Origin: Lachnospiraceae bacterium
GTDB lineage: Bacteria; Bacillota; Clostridia; Lachnospirales; Lachnospiraceae
Length of the DNA: 8,618 nt
Direction: 5' to 3'
NCBI GenBank assembly: GCA_004552595.1
Contig: SFNX01000074.1
Location: 1-8,618 of the forward strand
Positions 1 to 6,260 of the stretch are shown piece after piece; position 1 is the stretch's first letter, and the number at the start of each line of letters is the position of its first letter. Under the pieces are notes generated by a model, which saw nothing but the letters and a program-made list of their open reading frames with translations, ran no database searches and had not been told where the DNA came from. The translations under genes and the position numbers were made by a program.

Positions 1-702
1 ACCACCGCCAACGCATGCCATTACAACATCAGGTAAGCGTCCTTCCTTTTCCATAATCTGAAGCTTGATTTCCCTTGAAATAACTGCCTGGAAATCACGG
101 ACTATAGTCGGAAAAGGATGTGGTCCCATTACGGAACCTAAGCAGTAATGAGTGTCATCAATTCTGTTTGTCCACTCTCTCATTGCTTCTGATACAGCAT
201 CCTTAAGTGTTCTTGTACCTGTCATTACAGGAATTACGGTTGCACCAAGAAGCTTCATTCTGTATACATTAAGTGCCTGACGTTTTGTGTCCTCTTCGCC
301 CATAAACACAACACATTCCATTCCAAGAAGCGCTGCTGCCGTTGCAGTTGCAACACCGTGCTGGCCTGCTCCCGTCTCGGCAATAAGTCTTGTCTTACCC
401 ATCTTTTTGGCAAGAAGCGCCTGGCCCAGTACGTTGTTTATTTTGTGGGAACCTGTATGATTCAAATCTTCTCTCTTAAGATATATTTTGGCTCCTCCAA
501 GCTCATTTGTAAGCTTCTTTGCAAAATATAGTCTGCTCGGACGTCCGGCATATTCGTTAAAAAGCTCTGTTAATTCCCTGTTGAATTCAGGGTCATCCTT
601 ATAATGGTTATATGCTTCTTCAAGCTCTATTACGGCATTCATAAGTGTTTCCGGCATATACTGTCCGCCGTGTTTACCAAATCGTCCCTTTGAATTACTC
701 AT
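1..702 (-). CDS. trpB: Tryptophan synthase beta subunit, N-terminal 234 residues (cut by window edge)
   Basis: TrpB condenses indole with L-serine to give L-tryptophan, using PLP, in a cytoplasmic complex with TrpA. The ATG at 702-700 opens a frame that runs to base 1 without a stop. The protein begins MSNSKGRFGKHGGQYMPETL, typical of TrpB. The PLP lysine is Lys87 in HTGSHKINN and the catalytic glutamate is Glu109 in AETGAGQHG; both numbers match the Salmonella enzyme, so the N-terminus is complete and ungapped. The fragment stops inside the glycine-rich PLP-phosphate motif (CVGGG...), so about 160 C-terminal residues lie outside. The start overlaps the end of trpC by 8 bases (ATGAGTAA) and has an AGAGG ribosome site inside trpC, which suggests translational coupling. 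trpA would be expected next, outside the window. Identity is firm. Confidence 0.97.
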   Translation of the reverse strand, partial: MSNSKGRFGKHGGQYMPETLMNAVIELEEAYNHYKDDPEFNRELTELFNEYAGRPSRLYFAKKLTNELGGAKIYLKREDLNHTGSHKINNVLGQALLAKKMGKTRLIAETGAGQHGVATATAAALLGMECVVFMGEEDTKRQALNVYRMKLLGATVIPVMTGTRTLKDAVSEAMREWTNRIDDTHYCLGSVMGPHPFPTIVRDFQAVISREIKLQIMEKEGRLPDVVMACVGGG

Positions 703-1501
703 TGTTATGTCCTCTTTCTATACCTTTTAATTCGTTAAGCATTTTCATTTTATTATCTGCTCTCATAAGCGTTTCGCCGATTAAGACAGCATTAACTCCG
801 ATCTTTTCAAGCTTAGTTATATCTTCTCTTGTTTTAATGCCGCTTTCTGCAACAAACATTGTTGACTTTGGCACCATGCTTCTCAATCGTCCGGAATTAT
901 TTATGTCAACCGAAAAGTCATTAAGATTTCTGTTATTCACTCCGATTATTCTTGCCCCTGCATTCATTGCAGATTCGATTTCCTTTTCATCATGCGCTTC
1001 AACAATGTGCGACAGTGAAAGTTCGTCGGCAATTTGTATGTATTCATTGAGTGTCTTTGTATCTAGCAGTGAACAAATAAGAAGTATTGCTTTTGCCCCT
1101 ATGACCTTGGCTTCATAAATCATAAAAGGGTCAATCGTAAAATCTTTTCTTAGGCAGGGGATTTTAACTGTCATTGAGATTTCCTCTAAGTAGCTGTTGC
1201 TTCCTAAAAACCACTTCGGCTCAGTTAACACAGATATCGCATCTGCGCCTGCCGCCTCATATTCAAGCGCAATGTCAACGTATGGAAACTCGTTTGCAAT
1301 TATCCCCTTTGACGGAGAGGCTTTTTTGCATTCACATATAAAAGCCATATTGTCGCTGTTTCTTATTGCATCCTCAAAAACAAAGCCTTCGTTTTCATTC
1401 ATTTTTTCCGCAAGGGTTCTTAGTTCATTTGTGCTGATTTGCTTCTTTTCCTTTTCTATCCTTGCTTTTGTATATTCGGCAATTTCTTCCAATATAGTCA
1501 T
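695..1501 (-). CDS. trpC: Indole-3-glycerol phosphate synthase
   Basis: TrpC decarboxylates and cyclises CdRP to indole-3-glycerol phosphate in the cytoplasm. The 268-residue protein is a single TIM-barrel of normal monofunctional length, so it is not a TrpC-TrpF fusion. Family motifs appear in order: ECKKASPSKG at 57-66 (Glu57 and Lys59 in the first active-site strand), ISVLTE around 89-94, CLRKDF with the catalytic lysine at Lys119, HIVEAHDE with Glu168, GVNNRNL with Asn189, VAESGI with Ser220, and the phosphate-binding end LIGETLMRA at 240-248. The ATG at 1501-1499 has an AAAGG ribosome site 9 bases upstream. A 64-base gap separates it from trpD, the only loose junction in the operon; its end overlaps trpB by 8 bases. 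No separate trpF follows it. Confidence 0.97.
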   Translation of the reverse strand: MTILEEIAEYTKARIEKEKKQISTNELRTLAEKMNENEGFVFEDAIRNSDNMAFICECKKASPSKGIIANEFPYVDIALEYEAAGADAISVLTEPKWFLGSNSYLEEISMTVKIPCLRKDFTIDPFMIYEAKVIGAKAILLICSLLDTKTLNEYIQIADELSLSHIVEAHDEKEIESAMNAGARIIGVNNRNLNDFSVDINNSGRLRSMVPKSTMFVAESGIKTREDITKLEKIGVNAVLIGETLMRADNKMKMLNELKGIERGHNNE

Positions 1502-1565
1502 GATTAAATTCCTTTATTTATAAAGTCATGTTAAATTGCATATGCTTACTGATTACATTCTTTTC

Positions 1566-2582
1566 TTACTTATTGCTTTCCTTAATGATAAGTTCGAGTG
1601 TTTCCATTGCTTTTCCAGAATCAATTAGCTTAGCCGCAAGCTTAATTCCGTCACCTATTGTATCAGCCTTTTTAGCAATATACAAAGCAGCACCGGCGTT
1701 CATTAATACGGCATCTCTCTTTGGTCCTTTTTCTGATGATAAAATGCCACGTAAAATCTTAGCGTTTTCTTCTTTTGTTCCGCCCACAATATCTTCTTTT
1801 TTAGCTCTTGTAAGAGAAAATACCTCCGGACAGATTTCATATGTTTTATATATTCCGCCTTCAAATTCACAAACCTTTGTAGGTGCGCTGATTGAAATTT
1901 CATCAAGCTTGTCAAGTCCGTAAACTACCATTCCCCTCTTAACTCCAAGTGAAGAAAGAACTCTTGCAAGCGGCTCAACAAGTGCCTCGTCATAAACGCC
2001 AAGGAGCTGGTATGTAGGCTTTCCCGGATTTGTAAGAGGTCCTAAAATATTGAATACGGTTCTTATTCCAAGTTCTTTTCTGATTGCACCTACGTACTTC
2101 ATTGCTGAGTGATATTTCTGGGCAAAGAAGAAGCACATTCCGGCATTTTTAAGCATTTCAACACATTTTTCAGGTTCCATGTCAATGTTAACTCCAAGTG
2201 CCTCTAAGCAGTCAGCCGTTCCGCAAAGCGAAGAAGCAGCTCTGTTACCATGCTTTGAAACCTTAACGCCTGCTGATGCAACGACTATTGCGGCAGTAGT
2301 TGAAATGTTAAAGCTCTTAGCTCCATCTCCTCCGGTTCCGACAATTTCCATTGTTTCCATGCCTGTTTCACAAGGTGTTGCCTGCTCACGCATTGCAGCT
2401 GCACAGCCTGCAATTTCATCTGTTGTCTCTGCCTTTGTGCTCTTAGTTGAAAGTGCTGCAAGAAAAGCTGCGTTCTGTGTCTGTGTCGTCTGACCCGTCA
2501 TAATTTCCTTCATAACTGTATATGCTTCGTCATATGTTAAATCACCTTTATTTACTACCTTTACAATTGCTTCTTTTATCAT
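1566..2582 (-). CDS. trpD: Anthranilate phosphoribosyltransferase
   Basis: TrpD transfers the phosphoribosyl group of PRPP to anthranilate, the second committed step of tryptophan synthesis. At 338 residues it is the usual size for the free-standing enzyme, not fused to TrpG. A small N-terminal helical domain (about 1-70) is followed by the PRPP-binding loop VGTGGDGAKSFNIST (81-95), then KHGNR (110-114), the anthranilate-side segment AIRKELGIRTVFNILGPLTN (166-185) and the magnesium-binding Asp227-Glu228 pair in GLDKLDE. The ATG at 2582 follows the trpG stop by 2 bases; an AAGGAGG ribosome site (2599-2593) lies inside the end of trpG, so translation is probably coupled. All key residues that I can check are present, with no sign of damage. 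Confidence 0.97.
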   Translation of the reverse strand: MIKEAIVKVVNKGDLTYDEAYTVMKEIMTGQTTQTQNAAFLAALSTKSTKAETTDEIAGCAAAMREQATPCETGMETMEIVGTGGDGAKSFNISTTAAIVVASAGVKVSKHGNRAASSLCGTADCLEALGVNIDMEPEKCVEMLKNAGMCFFFAQKYHSAMKYVGAIRKELGIRTVFNILGPLTNPGKPTYQLLGVYDEALVEPLARVLSSLGVKRGMVVYGLDKLDEISISAPTKVCEFEGGIYKTYEICPEVFSLTRAKKEDIVGGTKEENAKILRGILSSEKGPKRDAVLMNAGAALYIAKKADTIGDGIKLAAKLIDSGKAMETLELIIKESNK

Positions 2583-2584
2583 TT

Positions 2585-3166
2585 TTAAAATACCTCCTTC
2601 TTTAAGTTAAGAAAATTCTCTATTATCTTTGCACCATCAGGTGTTAGTATTGACTCCGGATGAAACTGTAATCCGTATATGTCATATTGCTTGTGCTTGA
2701 CTCCCATAATTACATTGTCTTTTGTTTCGCAGATTACTTTAAGGCATTCCGGCAGTTTTTCCTTTACTGATGAGAGCGAATGGTATCTGGCAACTTTTAT
2801 TCTCTCATCCAAGCCTTTAAATATAGGACATGTCGTATCGATTATTGCTTCTGACTGCTTACCATGCATTATTTTGTCGGCATATGATACAACTCCCGAA
2901 AATGCAACTGTAATCGCCTGATGTCCTAAGCATACTCCAAGGATTGGGACTTTCCCTGCGGCTTTTTTTATAAGATCAACACATATTCCTGCGTCTTCAG
3001 GTTTACCCGGTCCCGGAGATATTACGATAACATCCGGATTTAGATTAAGAGCCTCATCAGTGCTTAACTCATCATTCCTTATTACCTTAATATCTTCATC
3101 AAAGGAGCCAATCAGCTGATACAAGTTGTATGAGAAGCTGTCATAATTATCTACAAGTAAAATCAT
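2585..3166 (-). CDS. trpG: Anthranilate synthase glutamine amidotransferase subunit
   Basis: TrpG hydrolyses glutamine and passes ammonia to TrpE for anthranilate formation. The 193-residue protein is a class I glutamine amidotransferase: it opens MILLVDNYDSFSYNL, has the SPGPGKPEDAGI oxyanion region at 50-61, the nucleophile Cys79 in GVCLGHQAI, and the catalytic His169 and Glu171 in QFHPES. The start ATG overlaps the trpE stop in an ATGA (3166-3163); an AGGAGG sits 13 bases upstream inside trpE, somewhat distant, so coupling probably matters. PabA of folate synthesis has the same fold and can share this role; placement between trpE and trpD favours TrpG, but dual use as PabA cannot be excluded from sequence. 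Confidence 0.95.
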   Translation of the reverse strand: MILLVDNYDSFSYNLYQLIGSFDEDIKVIRNDELSTDEALNLNPDVIVISPGPGKPEDAGICVDLIKKAAGKVPILGVCLGHQAITVAFSGVVSYADKIMHGKQSEAIIDTTCPIFKGLDERIKVARYHSLSSVKEKLPECLKVICETKDNVIMGVKHKQYDIYGLQFHPESILTPDGAKIIENFLNLKKEVF

Positions 3167-4620
3167 ATCTCAGTCTGTGCCTCCTTTATTGCTTTTACCA
3201 CTGCTGCGGCCTTATTTATACTTTCATTATATTCATTTTCCGGAACCGAATCGGCTACGATTCCTCCTCCGCTTCTTACGAATACGTGATTGTTTTTCTT
3301 GTATGCAAGTCTTATTCCTATGCATAAATCAAGGTTTCCGGTGAAGTCGATGTAACCGATTGCGCCACCGTATATTCCTCTTTTATTGCCTTCTAAATCA
3401 TTAATAAGCTGACAGGCACGAATTTTTGGGGCACCTGACAAAGTACCTGCCGGCAAAACTGCATCAACCGCATCAAGTGCATCGTGCTTATCATCAATTT
3501 CGCCTCTCACCGTCGAGCCAATGTGCATTACATGTGAAAATCTTAAAACATCCATGTATCTTTCAACTTCAATCGAGCCAAATTTGCTGATTTTACCAAG
3601 GTCGTTTCTTCCAAGGTCTACAAGCATGTTGTGCTCTGCAAGCTCCTTTTCATCTTGTAAAAGCTCTTTTTCTAGTGCCTCGTCTTCTTCCTTTGTTTTG
3701 CCTCTCCATCTTGTTCCCGCAAGAGGGAATGTATGAAGCACGCCGTCCTCAAGCTTTACTAATGTTTCAGGTGATGCGCCTGCAACTTCCATATCGGAGC
3801 TTGTGAAGAAAAACATGTAAGGTGATGGATTAACTGTTCTTAAAACCCTGTATGTGTTAAGGAGTGAGCCTTCAAAATCCGCCTCAAGTCTGTTTGAGAG
3901 AACTATCTGGAAAATGTCGCCCTCCTTAATATGATACTTTGCTTTTTCAACCATGCTGCAAAACTGCTCTTTGTCAAAGTATGGCTTGATTTCTGATTTA
4001 AGTACTCCTTTTTCAGGCTCCTTAACTTCGCCGTTTTTAATTAAATCAATCAGCTTTTCAAGTTCCTTTTCAGCCTCAGCATAGTTTTTCTCGACATCAT
4101 CTGTAGCGATATTTACAATAAGAACAATCTTCTGTCTGAAATTATCAAATGCGATGACTTTGTCAAAAAGCATAAGATCAACATCATTAAAGCCTTCCGA
4201 ATCATTAGCGTCAAGATTTAATACAGGCTCTGAATACTTGATGTAATCATATGCAAAATATCCGACGAGTCCTCCCGTAAACGGAGGCATATTGCTTATT
4301 TTCGGACTGCGGTAACTGTTCAATACTTCTCTGATCTTTTCCTGTGGATTATTAGTGAAAAACACCTCATCCTTTATTTTCATTCTGCCGTTTAGGCATG
4401 TTATCTCAAGCTTCGGATCATATCCTAAAAATGTATATCTTCCCCAAAGCTCGTTATCCGCCGCAGATTCAAGCAGATAGCTGTGCTTTGATACACCCAT
4501 AAGAATTTTAAGTGTCTCTACGGGAGTACGAATGTCTGAAAAAATTTCCGTGCAGACAGGAATCATTTTGTATTCTCTGTTTTCAGCAATTTCCTTAACT
4601 TCTAATAATGTAGGATACAT
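3163..4620 (-). CDS. trpE: Anthranilate synthase component I (chorismate-binding)
   Basis: TrpE converts chorismate and ammonia to anthranilate, with TrpG supplying ammonia. It is the first enzyme of the pathway. I chose the ATG at 4620, giving 485 residues, because it has an AAAGGGG ribosome site 6 bases upstream; an in-frame TTG at 4653 has no such site. The tryptophan feedback motif LLES is present (49-52), so inhibition by tryptophan is expected. The chorismate-binding domain carries GASPETL (281-287), PLAGTRWRG (299-307), His366 in VMHIGSTVRG, PAGTLSGAPK (390-399), YGGAIGY (417-423) and the C-terminal SGGGIVADS (450-458). The feedback motif and the adjoining trpG favour TrpE over PabB. 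It is the first gene of the operon, downstream of a T-box leader. Confidence 0.96.
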   Translation of the reverse strand: MYPTLLEVKEIAENREYKMIPVCTEIFSDIRTPVETLKILMGVSKHSYLLESAADNELWGRYTFLGYDPKLEITCLNGRMKIKDEVFFTNNPQEKIREVLNSYRSPKISNMPPFTGGLVGYFAYDYIKYSEPVLNLDANDSEGFNDVDLMLFDKVIAFDNFRQKIVLIVNIATDDVEKNYAEAEKELEKLIDLIKNGEVKEPEKGVLKSEIKPYFDKEQFCSMVEKAKYHIKEGDIFQIVLSNRLEADFEGSLLNTYRVLRTVNPSPYMFFFTSSDMEVAGASPETLVKLEDGVLHTFPLAGTRWRGKTKEEDEALEKELLQDEKELAEHNMLVDLGRNDLGKISKFGSIEVERYMDVLRFSHVMHIGSTVRGEIDDKHDALDAVDAVLPAGTLSGAPKIRACQLINDLEGNKRGIYGGAIGYIDFTGNLDLCIGIRLAYKKNNHVFVRSGGGIVADSVPENEYNESINKAAAVVKAIKEAQTEI

Positions 4621-4650
4621 ATCTTTCCCCTTTCGATATTTACTTACCGC

Positions 4651-4686
4651 CAAAACTAAACTGTCTCGACTAAATTAACTTACTGT
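4651..4686 (-). repeat. Degenerate copy of the terminator's 3' part
   Basis: On the minus strand, ACAGTAAGTTAATTTAGTCG with GAGACAG and a T-rich tail (4686-4651) lines up without gaps to ACAGTAGGTTAATACTGTCG with GGGACAG and T7 in the terminator (from 4724 downward). Over the 26 bases before the T-rich tails I count five differences. The copy lacks the 5' arm CTGTCCCG, so it should not form the strong hairpin. It lies between the terminator and the trpE ribosome site. This looks like a decayed tandem duplication 38 bases apart; a chance match is unlikely given the length, but function is unknown. Confidence 0.6.
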
Positions 4687-4691
4687 TAAAT

Positions 4692-4732
4692 AAAAAAACT
4701 GTCCCGACAGTATTAACCTACTGTCGGGACAG
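4692..4732 (-). terminator. Rho-independent terminator of the trp T-box leader
   Basis: A perfect 14-bp stem, CTGTCCCGACAGTA (minus 4732-4719) with TACTGTCGGGACAG (4712-4699), closes a 6-base loop and is followed at once by seven T residues (4698-4692). This is a textbook intrinsic terminator. Its 5' arm contains CTGTCCCG, which is also needed for the alternative antiterminator, so the two structures exclude each other. It lies about 70 bases before the trpE start and is the attenuation point for the whole operon. Confidence 0.93.
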
Positions 4733-4757
4733 GTAAATATTCCTGCGGTGCCACCCG
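4725..4757 (-). promoter_or_regulatory. T-box antiterminator helix
   Basis: On the RNA, CGGG (4757-4754) pairs with CCCG (4728-4725), and GCAGG (4746-4742) pairs with CCUGU (4733-4729, one G-U) around an 8-base loop AAUAUUUA. The 7-base bulge UGGCACC (4753-4747) on the 5' side is the canonical tRNA acceptor-end binding site. The CCUGUCCCG strand is shared with the terminator 5' arm, which explains how tRNA binding prevents termination. Confidence 0.9.
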
Positions 4758-5071
4758 GCTTGACATAAAAAATGTCCTCTCAACGCATACAAACCGCAAT
4801 CGGAGAACAAATCACTTAGCAAATCAAATATGATGCATACTCTCGACAAATCAATTTATATGCTGCTGTTGTTAACGAAGTGCCTCTCCGTCTTCCCTAC
4901 TCACATATATGAAACTATTCATTCAAAAGTTCGTCATATACACAAGTTCAGGTCGCCCTCCGGAGCCCATTCACAAGTGGCTTACCTGCTGCAATCACAC
5001 CATCTGCAGCTCTCTCTTAAGCAGTTTCAAATGCTACTTCCTCTCCTTCACCGGTTTCATATGTTTTTATT

Positions 5072-5100
5072 AATTTACCACGCTAAAGTGATGATGTCAA
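5072..5100 (-). promoter_or_regulatory. Promoter of the trp operon
   Basis: A perfect -35 TTGACA (5100-5095), a 17-base spacer and a -10 TAAATT (5077-5072, 4 of 6 consensus) fit a housekeeping sigma-A type promoter. It predicts a transcript start near 5065, about 13 bases before the base of T-box stem I, which is the expected geometry. No obvious operator overlaps it, consistent with control mainly by the riboswitch. Confidence 0.8.
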
Positions 5101-5137
5101 CAATTTTTATTTCATTATCTCTTTTCATTTTGTAAAA

Positions 5138-5191
5138 TTATCTGCGTGAGAATGTCATATAATACTCTTTAAGAAACTCTTTAATCTTCAT
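5138..5191 (-). CDS. Candidate 17-residue small protein or leader peptide (unrecognised)
   Basis: The ATG at 5191 opens MKIKEFLKEYYMTFSRR and ends at TAA 5140-5138. Support comes from the ribosome site: AAGGAGGTG (5206-5198) leaves 8 bases between AGGAGG and ATG, as good as any in the window and with no other start to serve. The peptide is basic and partly amphipathic (K, E, F, L, Y), with no signal peptide or clear membrane segment. It contains no tryptophan, so it is not a classical trp attenuator peptide. It ends 37 bases before the trp -35 box, in the same direction as trp, and is divergent from lysR, so LysR control is possible. A TATAAT lies at 5268-5263 but lacks a good -35. I do not recognise the peptide; it could be a remnant of a longer gene or a regulatory leader. 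Confidence 0.45.
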   Translation of the reverse strand: MKIKEFLKEYYMTFSRR

Positions 5192-5289
5192 AATTGCCAC
5201 CTCCTTATTCTATGGATTTTTAGAAATGAATTCAGTATTTTTTCTTTATCTCTCTTGTTGATATTATAATATCTCGTACTGGTAATAAT

Positions 5290-5319
5290 GTGAAATACAT
5301 ATTATAATACATTTATAAT
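5290..5319 (+). promoter_or_regulatory. Possible lysR promoter
   Basis: A perfect -10 TATAAT (5314-5319) is preceded, at 18 bases, by GTGAAA (5290-5295, 4 of 6 to TTGACA). It is correctly oriented and about 50 bases upstream of the lysR start. The region is very A+T-rich with several TATAAT-like strings (also 5303-5308 and 5265-5270), so the exact choice is uncertain. The -10 overlaps the left end of the 5317-5333 palindrome, which would suit autorepression. Confidence 0.4.
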
Positions 5320-5333
5320 ACCTATTAGGTATT
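5317..5333. promoter_or_regulatory. Candidate LysR-type operator (ATAC-N7-GTAT palindrome)
   Basis: AATACCTATTAGGTATT is a perfect palindrome with 8-base arms around one central base. It contains both T-N11-A and ATAC-N7-GTAT, the classical recognition pattern of LysR-type regulators. It sits 39 bases before the lysR ATG in the region between lysR and the divergent 17-codon ORF, where such regulators usually bind. A second, looser inverted repeat, ATTGTA (5331-5336) with TACAAT (5345-5350), directly adjoins and could be a second half of the binding region. The link to this particular LysR is inferred from position. Confidence 0.6.
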
Positions 5334-5372
5334 GTAATTATTGATACAATTTAGTTGCAGAGGAACTATACT

Positions 5373-6260
5373 ATGGAATTAAGACATATCAGGTATTTTT
5401 TGGCAGTGGCTGAGGAGCTTAATTTTACGAGGGCGGCTGAAAAGCTTTTGATTGCACAGCCCCCGCTTTCAAGGCAGATTAAGGATTTAGAGGATGAGCT
5501 TGGCGTAACTCTTTTCAACAGGAAAAAGCATGCTCTTTCGCTTACAAGCGAGGGTGAGCTTTTCAAGCAGTACGCAATACAGGTTATCGACCTTGTTGAA
5601 CATTCTGCAACAGAGGTCAAGGAGATTAAAAAGGGGCTACATGGAATGCTCAGCCTTGGTACAGTTGAAGGTAATGCGCCAAGAATGCTTGCAGAGTGGA
5701 TAAAAGGCTTTCATGAAATTAATCCTAACGTGCAGTATACTTTGTGGAACGGCAATTCTGATGATGTAGCAGCAAGAGTAATGAACGGGCTATGTGAGGT
5801 TGCGCTTATTATGGAGCCTCATAACGGTGTCGGACTTGAATCCATTCCCGTTTTCAAGGAGAACTGGGTTGCAATTATTCCAAAAGATCACCCTTTGGCT
5901 AAGATAAAAAATAAAAAAATATCAATGAGTCAGATTGCAGATTATGACTTGATTATTCCTTCAAGAGAATCCCGTCTTCAGGAAATCGGAGGCTGGTTTG
6001 CGGGAACTAATAAAACTCCTAAGGTTATATGTAAGGTTGCACATGTATTGAGTGCCTATGAACTGACAAGACAGGGAATTGGCGTAGCCATATTCCCTGC
6101 CTCATCTAAAAACATCATAAACAGTGACGATGTCATTATTAAAGAATTTAATAACCCTGCACCGACTGTTTCATACATTCTTGTATGGAATAAGCATAAA
6201 ACACTTTCGCATGCGGCAACAGAATTTATTAATTACATATTAAATAATACTAAAGGATAA
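5373..6260 (+). CDS. LysR-family transcriptional regulator
   Basis: This 295-residue protein has the standard LysR architecture. The N-terminal winged helix-turn-helix is MELRHIRYFLAVAEELNFTR followed by AAEKLLIAQPPLSRQIKDLE (1-40), then a linker helix to about residue 88 and a two-lobed effector-binding domain (about 90-290). I chose ATG 5373, with AGAGGAA 7 bases upstream; an in-frame TTG at 5355 lacks a ribosome site and would add a non-family extension. The effector cannot be named. GltC of Bacillus subtilis, the LysR activator of gltAB, starts similarly (MELRQLRYF), but GltC is divergent to its target whereas this gene is tail-to-tail with gltD, and its DNA-binding domain also resembles the BenM/CatR style. 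Likely targets are itself, the small ORF at 5138-5191, the trp operon or gltBD; only the operator position supports the first two. Its stop codon abuts that of gltD. Confidence 0.93.
   Translation: MELRHIRYFLAVAEELNFTRAAEKLLIAQPPLSRQIKDLEDELGVTLFNRKKHALSLTSEGELFKQYAIQVIDLVEHSATEVKEIKKGLHGMLSLGTVEGNAPRMLAEWIKGFHEINPNVQYTLWNGNSDDVAARVMNGLCEVALIMEPHNGVGLESIPVFKENWVAIIPKDHPLAKIKNKKISMSQIADYDLIIPSRESRLQEIGGWFAGTNKTPKVICKVAHVLSAYELTRQGIGVAIFPASSKNIINSDDVIIKEFNNPAPTVSYILVWNKHKTLSHAATEFINYILNNTKG

Larger units (their letters stand above)
4692..5065 (-). ncRNA. Tryptophan-specific T-box riboswitch leader
   Basis: This untranslated leader senses the charging state of tRNA-Trp. Stem I runs about 5052-4951: its base pairs GGU with ACC around a GA (kink-turn-like) motif, the 5' side of the specifier loop has AGTAG, the distal part has AGAGAGCTGC pairing to GCAGC around the loop GGTGTGA. 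The specifier loop reads GAA-UGG-G, with codon UGG (Trp) at 4969-4967. A long wobble-rich helix (4946-4934 with 4912-4900) and a small GACAT/ATGTC hairpin follow. The T-box AAGCCGGGTGGCACCGCAGG (4761-4742) presents UGGC in the bulge, complementary to the GCCA end of a tRNA with discriminator G73. Uncharged tRNA-Trp should stabilise the antiterminator and allow trpE transcription. The transcription start is inferred from the promoter. Confidence 0.95.

Noticed and set aside
4621..4653. TTG at 4653 as the trpE start, adding 11 residues
   Set aside because: It has no ribosome site, lies in the leader downstream of the degenerate terminator copy, and the ATG at 4620 has AAAGGGG at good spacing and a family-like N-terminus.
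4830..5135. Plus-strand open frame of 101 codons in the trp leader
   Set aside because: It is antisense to the T-box structure, has no ribosome site and has no protein-like motif.
5138..5191. Classical trp leader-peptide attenuator
   Set aside because: The peptide has no Trp codons, lies upstream of the trp promoter, and the leader already has a complete T-box mechanism.
5260..5273. Perfect 14-base palindrome GATATTATAATATC as an operator
   Set aside because: It is made almost only of A and T in a very A+T-rich region, is explained by overlapping -10-like strings, and fits no known operator pattern.
5355..5372. TTG at 5355 as the lysR start
   Set aside because: The extension would contain the AGAGGAA ribosome site of the ATG at 5373, and LysR proteins typically start MELRHIRYF as found there.
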